Shown: positions 1 through 8,217 of the stretch, in pieces
Layout of the letters: each line of letters opens with the position of its first letter
Position numbering within the stretch: position 1 is the stretch's first letter
Origin: Cellulosimicrobium cellulans
Lineage (GTDB): Bacteria; Actinomycetota; Actinomycetes; Actinomycetales; Cellulomonadaceae
NCBI RefSeq assembly: GCF_016907755.1
Contig: NZ_JAFBCN010000001.1
Location: forward strand, 1,798,001-1,862,000
Reading direction: 5' to 3'
DNA: 64,000 bases
Translations under genes and position numbers: made by a program
Notes under the pieces: model-generated
What the model was told of the DNA's origin: nothing
What the model saw: only the letters and a program-made list of their open reading frames with translations
Database searches by the model: none

Positions 1-1
1 G

Positions 2-130
2 CTGGAGGGCACGCTCGGCAACGTCGTGTTCCCCACGGCCGTCGAGGAGATCCAGGGACGCCGGTTCGTCTTCTACGGCATGGCCGACTCCCGGATCGGT
101 GTCGCCGAGCTCGTGCGTCTCGATGGTTGA
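2..130 (+). CDS. C-terminal end of a GH130-like mannoside phosphorylase (partial)
   Basis: Only the last 42 residues are in the window; the 5' part lies upstream. The tail contains VFPTAVEE, then FYGMADSRIGVAEL, the pattern of the last blade of GH130 five-bladed beta-propellers (a tyrosine-rich strand, then AD-x-RIGVA). GH130 enzymes phosphorolyse beta-mannosides and release alpha-mannose 1-phosphate, and the next two genes convert that product to fructose 6-phosphate, which supports the call. Its TGA overlaps the ATG of the next gene (ATGGTTGA), so the two are probably translationally coupled. With so little sequence, a related five-bladed glycosidase remains possible. Confidence 0.6.
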   Translation: MEGTLGNVVFPTAVEEIQGRRFVFYGMADSRIGVAELVRLDG

Positions 131-1640
131 GGGCCGGGCCGCGGACCTCACCGCGCACGAGGCGCTCCGGCGCGTCGTCAAGGCGTACGACGTGCGCGGT
201 GTCGTCCCTGACGAGCTGAACGACGACGTCGTGCGCGCGCTGGGCGCGGCCTTCGTGGAGACGGTCGTCCGGCCGGGCGCCGACGGGGTGCGTCGGGTCG
301 TGGTGGCCCGTGACATGCGCGAGAGCGGCCCCGGGCTGCTGGCCGCGTTCGTCGACGGCGCCCGGGAGGCCGGCGCGCACGTGCTCGACGCCGGTCTGTG
401 CTCGACCGACGAGCTCTACCTCGCGTCGGGTCTCCTCGACGCCGCCGGCGCGATGTTCACCGCGAGCCACAACCCCGCCCGGTACAACGGCATCAAGCTG
501 TGCCTGTCCGGGGCACGCCCGGTCGGCCTGGACACCGGCCTGCGCACCGTCCGGGACCGGGCCGAGGAGCTCCTCGCGGGCGATCCCGTCGACGCCGGGC
601 CGCGCGGCGGCCACGAGGCCGTCGACGTCCTGCGCTCCTACGCCGAGCGCCTGCGCTCGCTCGTCGACCTGTCCGGCGGCCGCCGGCTGCGCGTGGTCGT
701 CGACGCCGGCAACGGCATGGCAGGGCTCACGGTCCCGGCCGTCCTCGGGATGGCAGCGGGCCTGCCGCCGCTCCCGCTCGGGATCGTCCCGCTGTTCTTC
801 GAGCTCGACGGGTCGTTCCCGCACCACGAGGCCAACCCGCTCGTGCCGGCGAACACGGTGGTGCTCCAGGCGGAGGTCGTGCGTCGGCGTGCGGACCTCG
901 GGCTGGCGTTCGACGGCGACGCCGACAGGTGCTTCGTCGTCGACGAGCGGGGCCGGAGGGTGGACCCCTCGGTGCTCACGACGCTCGTCGGGCTCCGCGA
1001 GGCACGCCGGGTGCGGGGCGAGGGCGGCGTGCCGGTCGTGCTGCACAACGCGATCACGTCGCGCGCGGTGCCCGAGATCCTGGGCGCCGAAGGGGTGCGG
1101 ACGGTTCGCACGCGCGTGGGCCACTCGTTCATCAAGGCGCTCATGGCGTCCGAGGATGCCGTCTTCGGGGGCGAGCACAGCGGGCACTTCTACTTCCGTG
1201 ACTTCCTCGGCGCCGACTCGGGCCTCCTGGCCGCGATGCACGTCCTTGCCGCGCTCTCGGAGCAGGACCGCCCGCTCTCGGAGCTGGTCGCTGGCCTCGA
1301 CCCGTACGTGCGCTCGGGGGAGGTCGACGTCGCCGTGGCGGACCCGGAGACCGCGACGGCCGCGGTGCTCGACGTCCTCGGGGAGGCCTACGGCGCCGCG
1401 TCGCTCGACGTCGACGAGCTCGACGGCATGACCGTCCGCCGCTGGTACGGCGACGACCCGTGGTGGCTCAACCTGCGGGCGTCGAACACCGAGCCCGTCC
1501 TGCGGCTGAACGTCGAGGCCGCCGACGTCGGGACGATGCGCGCGGTGCGTGACCGTGTCCTCGACGCGCTCGCGAAGATGCCCGCAGAGGGCGGCGGGCC
1601 GCCGAGCGGCGGCGCGACGGTCGGGGGAGGGCGGCGCTGA
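123..1640 (+). CDS. manB: Phosphomannomutase / phosphoglucomutase
   Basis: This alpha-D-phosphohexomutase (505 aa) interconverts mannose 1-phosphate and mannose 6-phosphate in the cytosol. The phosphoserine loop TASHNP is at residues 113-118 (Ser115), the metal-binding loop DGDADR at 264-269, the sugar-specificity loop GEHSGH at 350-355, and the phosphate-binding RASNTEP near the C terminus. I chose the ATG that overlaps the stop of the upstream phosphorylase gene; a GTG 24 bases earlier would add eight residues and lies deeper in that gene. No clear Shine-Dalgarno is visible, which fits coupling. The gene runs almost directly into manA. Activity on glucose 1-phosphate as well is possible and cannot be settled from sequence. 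Confidence 0.93.
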   Translation: MVEGRAADLTAHEALRRVVKAYDVRGVVPDELNDDVVRALGAAFVETVVRPGADGVRRVVVARDMRESGPGLLAAFVDGAREAGAHVLDAGLCSTDELYLASGLLDAAGAMFTASHNPARYNGIKLCLSGARPVGLDTGLRTVRDRAEELLAGDPVDAGPRGGHEAVDVLRSYAERLRSLVDLSGGRRLRVVVDAGNGMAGLTVPAVLGMAAGLPPLPLGIVPLFFELDGSFPHHEANPLVPANTVVLQAEVVRRRADLGLAFDGDADRCFVVDERGRRVDPSVLTTLVGLREARRVRGEGGVPVVLHNAITSRAVPEILGAEGVRTVRTRVGHSFIKALMASEDAVFGGEHSGHFYFRDFLGADSGLLAAMHVLAALSEQDRPLSELVAGLDPYVRSGEVDVAVADPETATAAVLDVLGEAYGAASLDVDELDGMTVRRWYGDDPWWLNLRASNTEPVLRLNVEAADVGTMRAVRDRVLDALAKMPAEGGGPPSGGATVGGGRR

Positions 1641-1642
1641 CG

Positions 1643-2812
1643 ATGTACCTCCTCGACAACCCCGTGCGCCGCTACCCGTGGGGCTCGACCACGCTCGTGC
1701 AGCAGCTCCTCGGCCGTCCCGTCGACGGTCGTCCCGTCGCCGAGGTCTGGATGGGAGCCCACCCCGACGACCCGTCCACCGCCGACGGTGGTGGACGCCG
1801 GGTCGCTCTCGACGCGCTCGTGGCGTCCCAGCCCGAGGCGATGCTGGGACCCCGCGTGCTGGCCGGGTCCGGCCCGCGCCTGCCGTTCCTCGCCAAGATC
1901 CTCGCCGCCGCCCGCGCGCTGTCGGTCCAGGTGCACCCGACGACCGCCCAGGCCGAGGCGGGCTTCACCGCCGAGGACGAGCGCGGCGTCCCGCGCACCG
2001 ACCCGGTGCGGACGTACCGGGACCGCTCCGCCAAGCCGGAGATCGTGTACGCCCTCACGCCCTTCGAGCTCCTCAGCGGGCTCCGGGAGCCGGAGCAGGC
2101 GGCGAAGCTCGTCGCCGAGCTCGAGGTGCCCGCGCTCGACCCCCTCGTCGTGCTGCTGCGTGAGCAGCCCGTCGACGCCCACCGGGGCGCGCTCACGTGG
2201 CTCCTCGGCCAGCGGGGGAGCGCGGCGCCGTGGGTCGAGACCGTCGCCGAGACCGCGCGTGACGCCGTGGGTGCCCGGCCCGAGCTGGCCGTCGTGCACG
2301 ACCTCGCGCAGGAGTTCCCCGGCGACCCCGGGCTCCTCGCTCCGCTCCTGCTGAACCACGAGCGGCTCGAGCCCGGCCAGGCCCTCTACACCGCCCCCGG
2401 GACGCTGCACGCCTACCTGCGGGGCATGGCCGTCGAGGTGATGGCGGCGTCCGACAACGTCCTGCGTGCCGGCCTGACGACGAAGCACGTGGACGTGGCG
2501 GAGCTGCTGGCGATCACGGACTTCACACCGCGGCTCACCGGCTTCTTGCGTCCGGTGCGCGTGGTGCCGGGCGTCGTGGACTACGTCGCGCCGGCCGCCG
2601 ACCTGGGCCTGCGCGTCGCCACCCCGCGGGCCGGGGACGAGCTGCCGGGGCCGGAGGACGGCCCGCGGATCGTCGTGTGCGTCGAGGGAGAGGTGCGCGT
2701 CGTCGCGGCGGACGCGCGACGCCTCCTGCCCGGCGACTCCGTCTTCGTCCCGCACGTGGACGGACCGCTCGTCGTGTCAGGGCACGGGACGGCCGTCGTG
2801 GCGCGGGCCTGA
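1643..2812 (+). CDS. manA: Mannose-6-phosphate isomerase, type I
   Basis: A zinc-dependent isomerase (389 aa) for mannose 6-phosphate and fructose 6-phosphate. Type I features: N-terminal NPVRRYPWGS, AEVWMGAHP (about residues 34-42), and the zinc-ligand stretch with LSVQVHP (about 93-99), in a family of usually 390-420 residues. It starts two bases after the mutase stop, and GGGAGGG upstream can serve as a ribosome site. Together with the preceding mutase and GH130-like gene it completes a route from phosphorolytically released mannose 1-phosphate into glycolysis; it also supplies mannose phosphates for cell-envelope glycosylation. It ends 13 bases from a convergent gene. Confidence 0.93.
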   Translation: MYLLDNPVRRYPWGSTTLVQQLLGRPVDGRPVAEVWMGAHPDDPSTADGGGRRVALDALVASQPEAMLGPRVLAGSGPRLPFLAKILAAARALSVQVHPTTAQAEAGFTAEDERGVPRTDPVRTYRDRSAKPEIVYALTPFELLSGLREPEQAAKLVAELEVPALDPLVVLLREQPVDAHRGALTWLLGQRGSAAPWVETVAETARDAVGARPELAVVHDLAQEFPGDPGLLAPLLLNHERLEPGQALYTAPGTLHAYLRGMAVEVMAASDNVLRAGLTTKHVDVAELLAITDFTPRLTGFLRPVRVVPGVVDYVAPAADLGLRVATPRAGDELPGPEDGPRIVVCVEGEVRVVAADARRLLPGDSVFVPHVDGPLVVSGHGTAVVARA

Positions 2813-2825
2813 GGTCAGGCCGTCG

Positions 2826-3449
2826 TCACGACGACGCGGGTGCGGGGGTGGGGAACCAGCGTGCGAACTTCTCCTCCAGCGCGTGGGTGCGCTCGACGTC
2901 GCAGCGCTTCTCCGCCGAGACCGTGATCGCGCCGTCGAGGCACTGCTGGTGCGCCAGCGCGACGTCCCACGTGACGAGCGTCGAGACCATCTGCAGCGCG
3001 AGCATCGCGGAGAGCCCGACCCCGATGCCCAGCGCCGGGACGAGCGCGCCGCGCACCCGCGCCCGCCAGACGGCCACGAGCGCGCGGATGCCCACGACGA
3101 TCGCCCCGAGCGCGAGCGCGAGGCTCACGGCCTGCCACGGGAACGGCATGGTGCTCACGACGATCACGGAGAGCAGGAGCAGGCCGAAGTGCAGCACGCG
3201 CCGGGTCGCCTGCCGTGCGAGCTCGGGGTCAGGTTCCGCCGGCTCGGGCGGCGCCGGAGGCCTGCCGGCGGCGGGCGCGTGCGGGGCCGGCCACCCCGGC
3301 GGGGGCGGGGGGAGCGGGGCATCCGGGGTCGGGCCGGCGCCGGGCGGGACCGGTGCGTCCGGACGCGCGCCCTCCTCCGGCGGCTGCGGCGGCTCGGGTC
3401 GAGGCTGCTGCGGCGCGTCGGGACGGGGCGGTGCGTACGGGTTGCCCAC
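2826..3449 (-). CDS. Proline-rich small membrane protein, function unknown
   Basis: A 207-residue protein. The first 75 residues are almost wholly Pro, Ala, Gly and charged residues (starting GNPYAPPRPD), typical of actinobacterial membrane proteins with a disordered cytoplasmic head. Three hydrophobic segments follow, at roughly residues 85-105, 108-125 and 135-155, then a hydrophilic tail with two cysteines. I placed the start at the GTG preceded by GAGGAG seven bases upstream; the open frame continues beyond but without a ribosome site. It is divergent from purN. I do not recognise a family beyond DUF4190-like organisation, and no function should be assumed. Confidence 0.7.
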   Translation of the reverse strand: MGNPYAPPRPDAPQQPRPEPPQPPEEGARPDAPVPPGAGPTPDAPLPPPPPGWPAPHAPAAGRPPAPPEPAEPDPELARQATRRVLHFGLLLLSVIVVSTMPFPWQAVSLALALGAIVVGIRALVAVWRARVRGALVPALGIGVGLSAMLALQMVSTLVTWDVALAHQQCLDGAITVSAEKRCDVERTHALEEKFARWFPTPAPASS

Positions 3450-3597
3450 GGGCAGCTCCTCGGTCGGTCGGGCGGCTCGCGGTACATTCTCCCATCGGAG
3501 ACCGGGTGCCCGGGAGGGCCCCCGCCCCCGCCCCGCCGAGCCCGACGCTCGAGCCACCCTGAGCCGCCCGAGCCACCCCGAACCCCGCAGGAGCACC

Positions 3598-4239
3598 GTG
3601 CAGACGCCGTCCGGCCACCCCGTCGAGTCCACCTCCGCCGCCCGCGTCGTCGTCCTCGTCTCGGGCGCGGGCAGCAACCTCGCCGCGATCCTCGCCGCGC
3701 ACGACGACGCCGCCTACGGGGCGCGCGTCGTGGGCGTCGTGTCGGACAAGGCCGACGCGGGCGGTCTCGACCTCGCCCGCGAGGCCGGGATCGCCGCCGT
3801 CGTCGTGGCGCCGGGGGACTTCGACGACCGGGCCGCGTGGAACGAGGCGGTCGCGCAGGCGGTCGACGTGTTCCGTCCGGACCTCGTGGTGCTCGCCGGC
3901 TTCATGCGCATCCTCGGCCCGGCGTTCGTCGGGCGCTTCGCGGGCCGCACGATCAACACGCACCCCGCGCTCCTGCCGTCGTTCCCGGGCGCGCACGGCG
4001 TGCGGGACGCGCTCGCGTACGGGGTGCGTGTCACGGGGTGCACCGTCCACGTGGTCGACGACGGCGTCGACACCGGGCCGATCATCGCCCAGGTCGCCGT
4101 CCCGGTCGAGGACGGCGACGACGAGTCGTCGCTCCACGAGCGCATCAAGGTCGCGGAGCGTGCGCTGCTCGTCGAGACGGTCGGCCGCGTCGCGCGCGAG
4201 GGCCTGCGTGTCGAGGGCCGTCGGGCCCTGCTGGGCTAG
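3598..4239 (+). CDS. purN: Phosphoribosylglycinamide formyltransferase
   Basis: The third step of purine synthesis: transfers formyl from 10-formyl-THF to glycinamide ribonucleotide (213 aa, normal length). Family marks are VLVSGAGSNLAAIL at the N terminus, the catalytic Asn and His in INTHPALLPSFPG, and the catalytic Asp in VDDGVDTGPII. The GTG start follows an AGGAG; the long open frame upstream overlaps the divergent neighbour and is not coding. In many actinobacteria purN lies directly beside purH; here a regulator and transporter pair sits between them. Its stop TAG shares the palindrome CTAG with the stop of the convergent regulator gene. Confidence 0.95.
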   Translation: MQTPSGHPVESTSAARVVVLVSGAGSNLAAILAAHDDAAYGARVVGVVSDKADAGGLDLAREAGIAAVVVAPGDFDDRAAWNEAVAQAVDVFRPDLVVLAGFMRILGPAFVGRFAGRTINTHPALLPSFPGAHGVRDALAYGVRVTGCTVHVVDDGVDTGPIIAQVAVPVEDGDDESSLHERIKVAERALLVETVGRVAREGLRVEGRRALLG

Positions 4240-4826
4240 GCGCCGGGGTCCTCCGCGTCCTCGCCGGTGGCCTCGTCCGCGGGCGGGAGGTCGCGCGGCG
4301 CGAGGACGGCGAGGGCCTGGTAGGTCTGGCGACGCTCGTGAGGCGCCGCGCGCCCCTCCTCGAGCGAGCGCGCGGTCCAGCGCTCGAGCAGCTCCGCGAG
4401 CTCGCGGGACATCGTCGCCGCCTGGTCGGCGGTGAGCACGAGCGTGCTGAGGGCGAGGATCCGGTCCTCCCGACCCCCGGTCTCGCTCCCGCGCCGGAAC
4501 GTCTCCTCGGCCCAGGCCAGGGCCGGGCGCACCACGTGGCGGACGGCGTCGGGCGTCCCCGGCTCGACGGCGTAGCTCTGCGCCACGTTCTTCCACACCC
4601 GGTCGCGGCGGTCGCGCGCGTGCTCGGGCGCCTCGACGATCATCCCGGCCTTGGCGAGCACGCGCAGGTGGAAGCTCACGGAGTTCGCGGGCTCGCCGGT
4701 GGCCTGGGCGAGGTCGGCGGCACGCGCGTGCCCGAGGACGGCGAGCTCCACGAGGATGCGCTGCCGCAGCGGGTGCGCGATCGCTCGCAGCGCCGCGGGG
4801 TCCTGGACGCGGAAGGTCTCGAGCAC
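4236..4826 (-). CDS. ArsR-type winged-helix transcriptional regulator
   Basis: A 196-residue protein with an N-terminal winged helix-turn-helix of the ArsR/HTH_20 type: AIAHPLRQRILVELAVLG, the recognition region GEPANSVSFHLRVLAKAGMI (about residues 44-63), and a wing ending near 75. The longer C-terminal part is helical and carries no obvious cysteine metal site. It is divergent from an MFS exporter, with repeated TTGCGCA boxes between them, so it most likely represses that exporter and perhaps itself. The start is GTG, six bases after TAGCCT, suggesting a leaderless transcript. The inducer is unknown. Confidence 0.85.
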   Translation of the reverse strand: MLETFRVQDPAALRAIAHPLRQRILVELAVLGHARAADLAQATGEPANSVSFHLRVLAKAGMIVEAPEHARDRRDRVWKNVAQSYAVEPGTPDAVRHVVRPALAWAEETFRRGSETGGREDRILALSTLVLTADQAATMSRELAELLERWTARSLEEGRAAPHERRQTYQALAVLAPRDLPPADEATGEDAEDPGA

Positions 4827-4879
4827 AGGCCGAGGCTAGCAACGCCCGGGACCGCGCACGCGGAGGTGCACACGAACAA

Positions 4880-4922
4880 GTGCGCAACGACTATTGCGCA
4901 AGTGGAGTTGCGCACCTAGGTT
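4880..4922. promoter_or_regulatory. Divergent promoter with three TTGCGCA operator boxes
   Basis: Between the ArsR-like gene and the MFS gene lie TGCGCAA at 4881-4887 and TTGCGCA at 4894-4900 (a dyad) and at 4908-4914. The outermost copies form GTGCGCAAC (4880-4888) and GTTGCGCAC (4907-4915). The middle copy doubles as a -35 (TTGCGC, 4894-4899), 17 bases before the -10 TAGGTT (4917-4922), which is six bases before the MFS ATG. A regulator bound here would block RNA polymerase. The link to the adjacent ArsR-like protein is inference from position. Confidence 0.65.
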
Positions 4923-4928
4923 CGTGCC

Positions 4929-6353
4929 ATGACGAACCCGCCTGCCGCCTCGGTCGAGGACCACCCGCCCACCGGCCCGTCGTCGACGGCGGCTGTCCCC
5001 GCCCCCGCCGTCCCGGACGCCGAACCGCCGGACGCCTTCTCGCCGGTCGCCGCGCCCGGCGGTGCCGTCCCGTCGTCGCTCCTGCGCAACCGGTCGTACA
5101 TGCTGCTCATGACGGGGATGACCGCGGAGTCGCTCGGCGCGGGCGTCGCGCTCTTCGCCGTGCCGCTCGTCGCCTACGGGATCACGGGCTCGGTCGTGCA
5201 GGCGGGCGTCGTCGCCGCCGTCGGTCAGCTCGGGGCGCTCCTGGCGACGCTGCCGGCCGGGGTCGTCGCGGACCGGGTCGACCGGCGGCGGCTCATCACC
5301 GTGTCCGCGAGCGTCGGCGCGGTGCTGTGGGCGACCGTCGCGCTCGCCGCGGGGCTCGGGTCGCTCACCGCCTGGCACCTCGCGGCGGTGCTCTTCGGGG
5401 CGTCGGTCGTCGGGGCGCTCGTCGACCCGGCCACGAGCGGGGCGTTCCGCTCGGTGGTGCCCGTGCCGCAGCTGCCGACGGCGCTCGCGGCCGTGCAGGG
5501 CCGCGACGCCGTCGCGAGCCTCCTGGCCGGACCCCTCGGCGGGGTGCTGTACGCCGTCGCGCACGCCGTCCCGCTCGCCGGCGCCGCGATCGGGCACCTT
5601 GCCACCGCCGTCTGCACGTGGCTCGTGCGCGAGCCGCTCAACGGCGACGTCGCCGCGGCGCGCGCGACCCGCCCCGCGGAGGCGCTGCGCGAGGGTCTCC
5701 GGTTCGTGTGGTCCGTGCCGCTGTTCCGCGCGCTGCTCGGCCTGTTCGTCGTCATCAACGTCGCGTTCGGCGGGCTCATGGTCGGGATCAACCTCGAGCT
5801 CGTGCGCACGGGCACGGCGCCGCTCCTCATCGGCCTCGTCGACCTCGCGGTGGGCCTAGGCGTGCTCGTCGGCGCGGTCCTCGCGCCCCGGCTCGTCGCG
5901 CGGATCCGGGCCGGCGCCCTCGTGGTCGGCGCGCTCGGCACGCTGGCGGCGGGCGCCGTCGCGATGGCCGCGCTCAACACGTACGTCGGGTACGTCGTCC
6001 TGCTCCCACCCGCGCTCCTGCCGGTCCCCGCGGCGAACGCGTGCCTGTCCGGGTACGCGGCCGCGATCACGCCGCCGCAGCTCCAGGGGCGGCTGGCGTC
6101 CGTCCTGGGGCTCACCGGCCTCGCCGCCGGGCCGCTCGTGCCGCTCGTCGGGAGCGGGCTCCTCGAGCGGTTCGGGCTCGGCACCGCGCTCGTGGTGCTC
6201 GCGGGACTCCTCGTCGTCACCGTCGCGGTCCTCAGCACGGTCCGGTCGCTCTGGCGGGTCGGCACGCCCGACACCTGGGCCGACGACGCGGCCGCCCTCG
6301 CCGCATCGGGCGTCGTGCCGGGCGAGCCCGTGCCCGCCGGCCCGGGCCGGTAG
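4929..6353 (+). CDS. MFS efflux transporter (MFS_3 / EntS-like)
   Basis: A 474-residue major facilitator protein with a hydrophilic 50-residue N terminus rich in Pro and Ala, then about 12 membrane helices. The loop between helices 2 and 3 reads VVADRVDRRR, the family's GxxxDRxxRR signature. This branch contains enterobactin- and macrolide-efflux-like proteins; substrate cannot be told. It is divergently paired with an ArsR-like regulator and appears to be translated from a leaderless message (TAGGTT then six bases to ATG). Its stop codon overlaps the -10 box (TAGACT) of the following purH riboswitch promoter. Confidence 0.85.
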   Translation: MTNPPAASVEDHPPTGPSSTAAVPAPAVPDAEPPDAFSPVAAPGGAVPSSLLRNRSYMLLMTGMTAESLGAGVALFAVPLVAYGITGSVVQAGVVAAVGQLGALLATLPAGVVADRVDRRRLITVSASVGAVLWATVALAAGLGSLTAWHLAAVLFGASVVGALVDPATSGAFRSVVPVPQLPTALAAVQGRDAVASLLAGPLGGVLYAVAHAVPLAGAAIGHLATAVCTWLVREPLNGDVAAARATRPAEALREGLRFVWSVPLFRALLGLFVVINVAFGGLMVGINLELVRTGTAPLLIGLVDLAVGLGVLVGAVLAPRLVARIRAGALVVGALGTLAAGAVAMAALNTYVGYVVLLPPALLPVPAANACLSGYAAAITPPQLQGRLASVLGLTGLAAGPLVPLVGSGLLERFGLGTALVVLAGLLVVTVAVLSTVRSLWRVGTPDTWADDAAALAASGVVPGEPVPAGPGR

Positions 6354-6476
6354 ACTCGTCCCGGCCGCGACTGGCGAGGGTGGGAACGACCACCGGGGAG
6401 CGGCCGGATCTACCTGCTGGAGCGTCGACCGCCTGGGCGCCTGGGTTCTGCCACTCGCGTCGGCGTCCGTCGACGC
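6351..6476 (+). promoter_or_regulatory. Promoter and ZTP (pfl) riboswitch upstream of purH
   Basis: The -10 TAGACT (6351-6356) overlaps the stop codon of the MFS gene. The aptamer occupies 6361-6407: an outer stem CCGGCCG (6361-6367) pairs with CGGCCGG (6401-6407). It encloses the pfl signatures GACTGGCG (6369-6376) and ACCACCGGGGAGC near the 3' side. Such RNAs bind ZTP/ZMP (AICAR ribotide), which accumulates when 10-formyl-THF is short. Downstream GCGTCGAC (6422-6429) can pair with GTCGACGC (6469-6476), and the purH ribosome site AGAGGAG is followed by CCCTC, so a structure-based expression platform is plausible. No U-tract terminator is evident. Confidence 0.9.
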
Positions 6477-6506
6477 GGCGACCGCGACCCAGAGGAGCCC
6501 CTCGTC

Positions 6507-8156
6507 ATGTCCCACCCGGCCCCGCACGTGCCTTCCGCCCCCGACGTCCAGCTCGCCGACGACGCGCAGCGCCCCGTGCGGCGCGCGCTCCTGAGCGTCT
6601 ACGAGAAGACGGGCCTCGTCGAGCTCGCCACCGCGCTCCACGCGGCAGGCGTGGAGCTGGTCTCCACCGGCTCCACCGCGTCGACGATCGCCGCCGCGGG
6701 CGTGCCCGTGACGAAGGTCGAGGACCTCACCGGGTTCCCCGAGTGCCTCGAGGGCCGCGTCAAGACGCTCCACCCGCGCGTGCACGCCGGGATCCTCGCG
6801 GACTCCCGCAAGGCCGACCACCTCGCACAGCTCGACGAGCTCGGCATCGCGCCGTTCGAGCTCGTCGTCGTCAACCTCTACCCGTTCGCCGCCACCGTCG
6901 CGTCGGGTGCCGGGCCGGACGAGGTCGTCGAGCAGATCGACATCGGTGGCCCCTCGATGGTCCGCGCGGCCGCGAAGAACCACCCGAGCGTCGCCGTCGT
7001 CGTCGACCCGGCCCGGTACGACGACGTCGTCGCGGCCGTGCGGGACGGCGGGTTCACCTTCGCCCAGCGCAAGCGCCTCGCGGCGCAGGCGTTCGCGCAC
7101 ACCGCGCAGTACGACGTCGCCGTCGCGTCGTGGTTCGCGTCGTCGTACGCGCCCGACGGCCCGGCCTTCCCCGCGTTCACGGGCGCCACCTGGGAGCGGG
7201 CCGACGTCCTGCGCTACGGCGAGAACCCGCACCAGCAGGCCGCGCTGTACACGCACTGGCGCGGCGGGCTCGCCACGGCGACCCAGGTGCAGGGCAAGGC
7301 GATGAGCTACAACAACTACGTGGACGCCGACGCCGCGCGCCGGGCCGCGTACGACCACACCGGCCCTGCCGTCGCCGTCGTCAAGCACAACAACCCGTGC
7401 GGCGTCGCGACCGACGACGACATCGCGGCCGCCTACCGCAAGGCGCACGCGACCGACCCGGTGTCCGCGTACGGCGGCGTGGTGGCGGCGAACCGTGTGG
7501 TGACCAAGGAGCTCGCCGAGGCGCTCAAGCCGGTGTTCACGGAGGTCGTCGTGGCACCGGGCTACGAGGACGGCGCGCTCGAGATCTTCGCGTCGAAGAA
7601 GAACCTGCGCGTCCTCGTGCTCCCGGAGGGCGCGCAGAGCGACCCGGTCGAGTTCCGTCCGATCTCGGGTGGGCTGCTCGTCCAGACGATCGACCACATC
7701 GACGGCGTCGTGACCGCCGAGGACGGCACCGTCACCGGCGGCGACGACCCGCAGCACTGGACGCTCGTCACCGGCGAGGCCGCCGACGACGCGACGATCG
7801 CGGACCTCGCGTTCGCGTGGCGCGCGATCCGCGCCGCGAAGTCGAACGCGATCCTCCTCGCGCGCGACGGGGCCGCCGTCGGCGTCGGGATGGGGCAGGT
7901 CAACCGCGTCGACTCGTGCCGCCTCGCGGTCGAGCGCGCCAACACCCTCGCCGACGGCGAGGAGCGTGCGCGCGGCGCCGTCGCGGCGTCCGACGCGTTC
8001 TTCCCCTTCGCCGACGGCCTGCAGATCCTGCTCGACGCGGGCGTGCGCGCGGTCGTCGCGCCGGGAGGGTCGATCCGCGACGCCGAGGTGATCGAGGCGG
8101 CGCAGGCGGCGGGCGTGACGATGTACTTCACGGGCACGCGCCACTTCGCGCACTGA
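6507..8156 (+). CDS. purH: Bifunctional AICAR formyltransferase / IMP cyclohydrolase
   Basis: The last two steps of IMP synthesis (549 aa). An N-terminal MGS-like cyclohydrolase domain (about residues 30-180) has [17 protein letters not shown] and [15 protein letters not shown]. The C-terminal AICAR transformylase domain has [13 protein letters not shown] and the catalytic KHNNPCG (about 293-299), and ends in [11 protein letters not shown] and GTRHFAH. The ATG has AGAGGAG nine bases upstream. It is directly controlled by the preceding ZTP riboswitch, whose ligand is this enzyme's own substrate (as ZMP) or its triphosphate. A strong hairpin follows the stop. Confidence 0.97.
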   Translation: MSHPAPHVPSAPDVQLADDAQRPVRRALLSVYEKTGLVELATALHAAGVELVSTGSTASTIAAAGVPVTKVEDLTGFPECLEGRVKTLHPRVHAGILADSRKADHLAQLDELGIAPFELVVVNLYPFAATVASGAGPDEVVEQIDIGGPSMVRAAAKNHPSVAVVVDPARYDDVVAAVRDGGFTFAQRKRLAAQAFAHTAQYDVAVASWFASSYAPDGPAFPAFTGATWERADVLRYGENPHQQAALYTHWRGGLATATQVQGKAMSYNNYVDADAARRAAYDHTGPAVAVVKHNNPCGVATDDDIAAAYRKAHATDPVSAYGGVVAANRVVTKELAEALKPVFTEVVVAPGYEDGALEIFASKKNLRVLVLPEGAQSDPVEFRPISGGLLVQTIDHIDGVVTAEDGTVTGGDDPQHWTLVTGEAADDATIADLAFAWRAIRAAKSNAILLARDGAAVGVGMGQVNRVDSCRLAVERANTLADGEERARGAVAASDAFFPFADGLQILLDAGVRAVVAPGGSIRDAEVIEAAQAAGVTMYFTGTRHFAH

Positions 8157-8168
8157 CACGACCCTGCT

Positions 8169-8206
8169 CGACGGCCCCGCTGGTCTCCGGACCGGCGGGG
8201 CCGTCG
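8169..8206. terminator. Hairpin terminator after purH
   Basis: CGACGGCCCCGC (8169-8180) pairs perfectly with GCGGGGCCGTCG (8195-8206) across a 14-base loop. It lies between the convergent purH and oxidoreductase genes and can serve both. There is no T-tract, as is usual in this GC-rich group. Confidence 0.75.
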
Positions 8207-8217
8207 CGCACCGGGCG

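Noticed and set aside
2677-3597. Upstream extension of the purN frame
   Set aside because: It overlaps the divergent membrane-protein gene, has no PurN similarity, and a GTG with AGGAG explains the true start.
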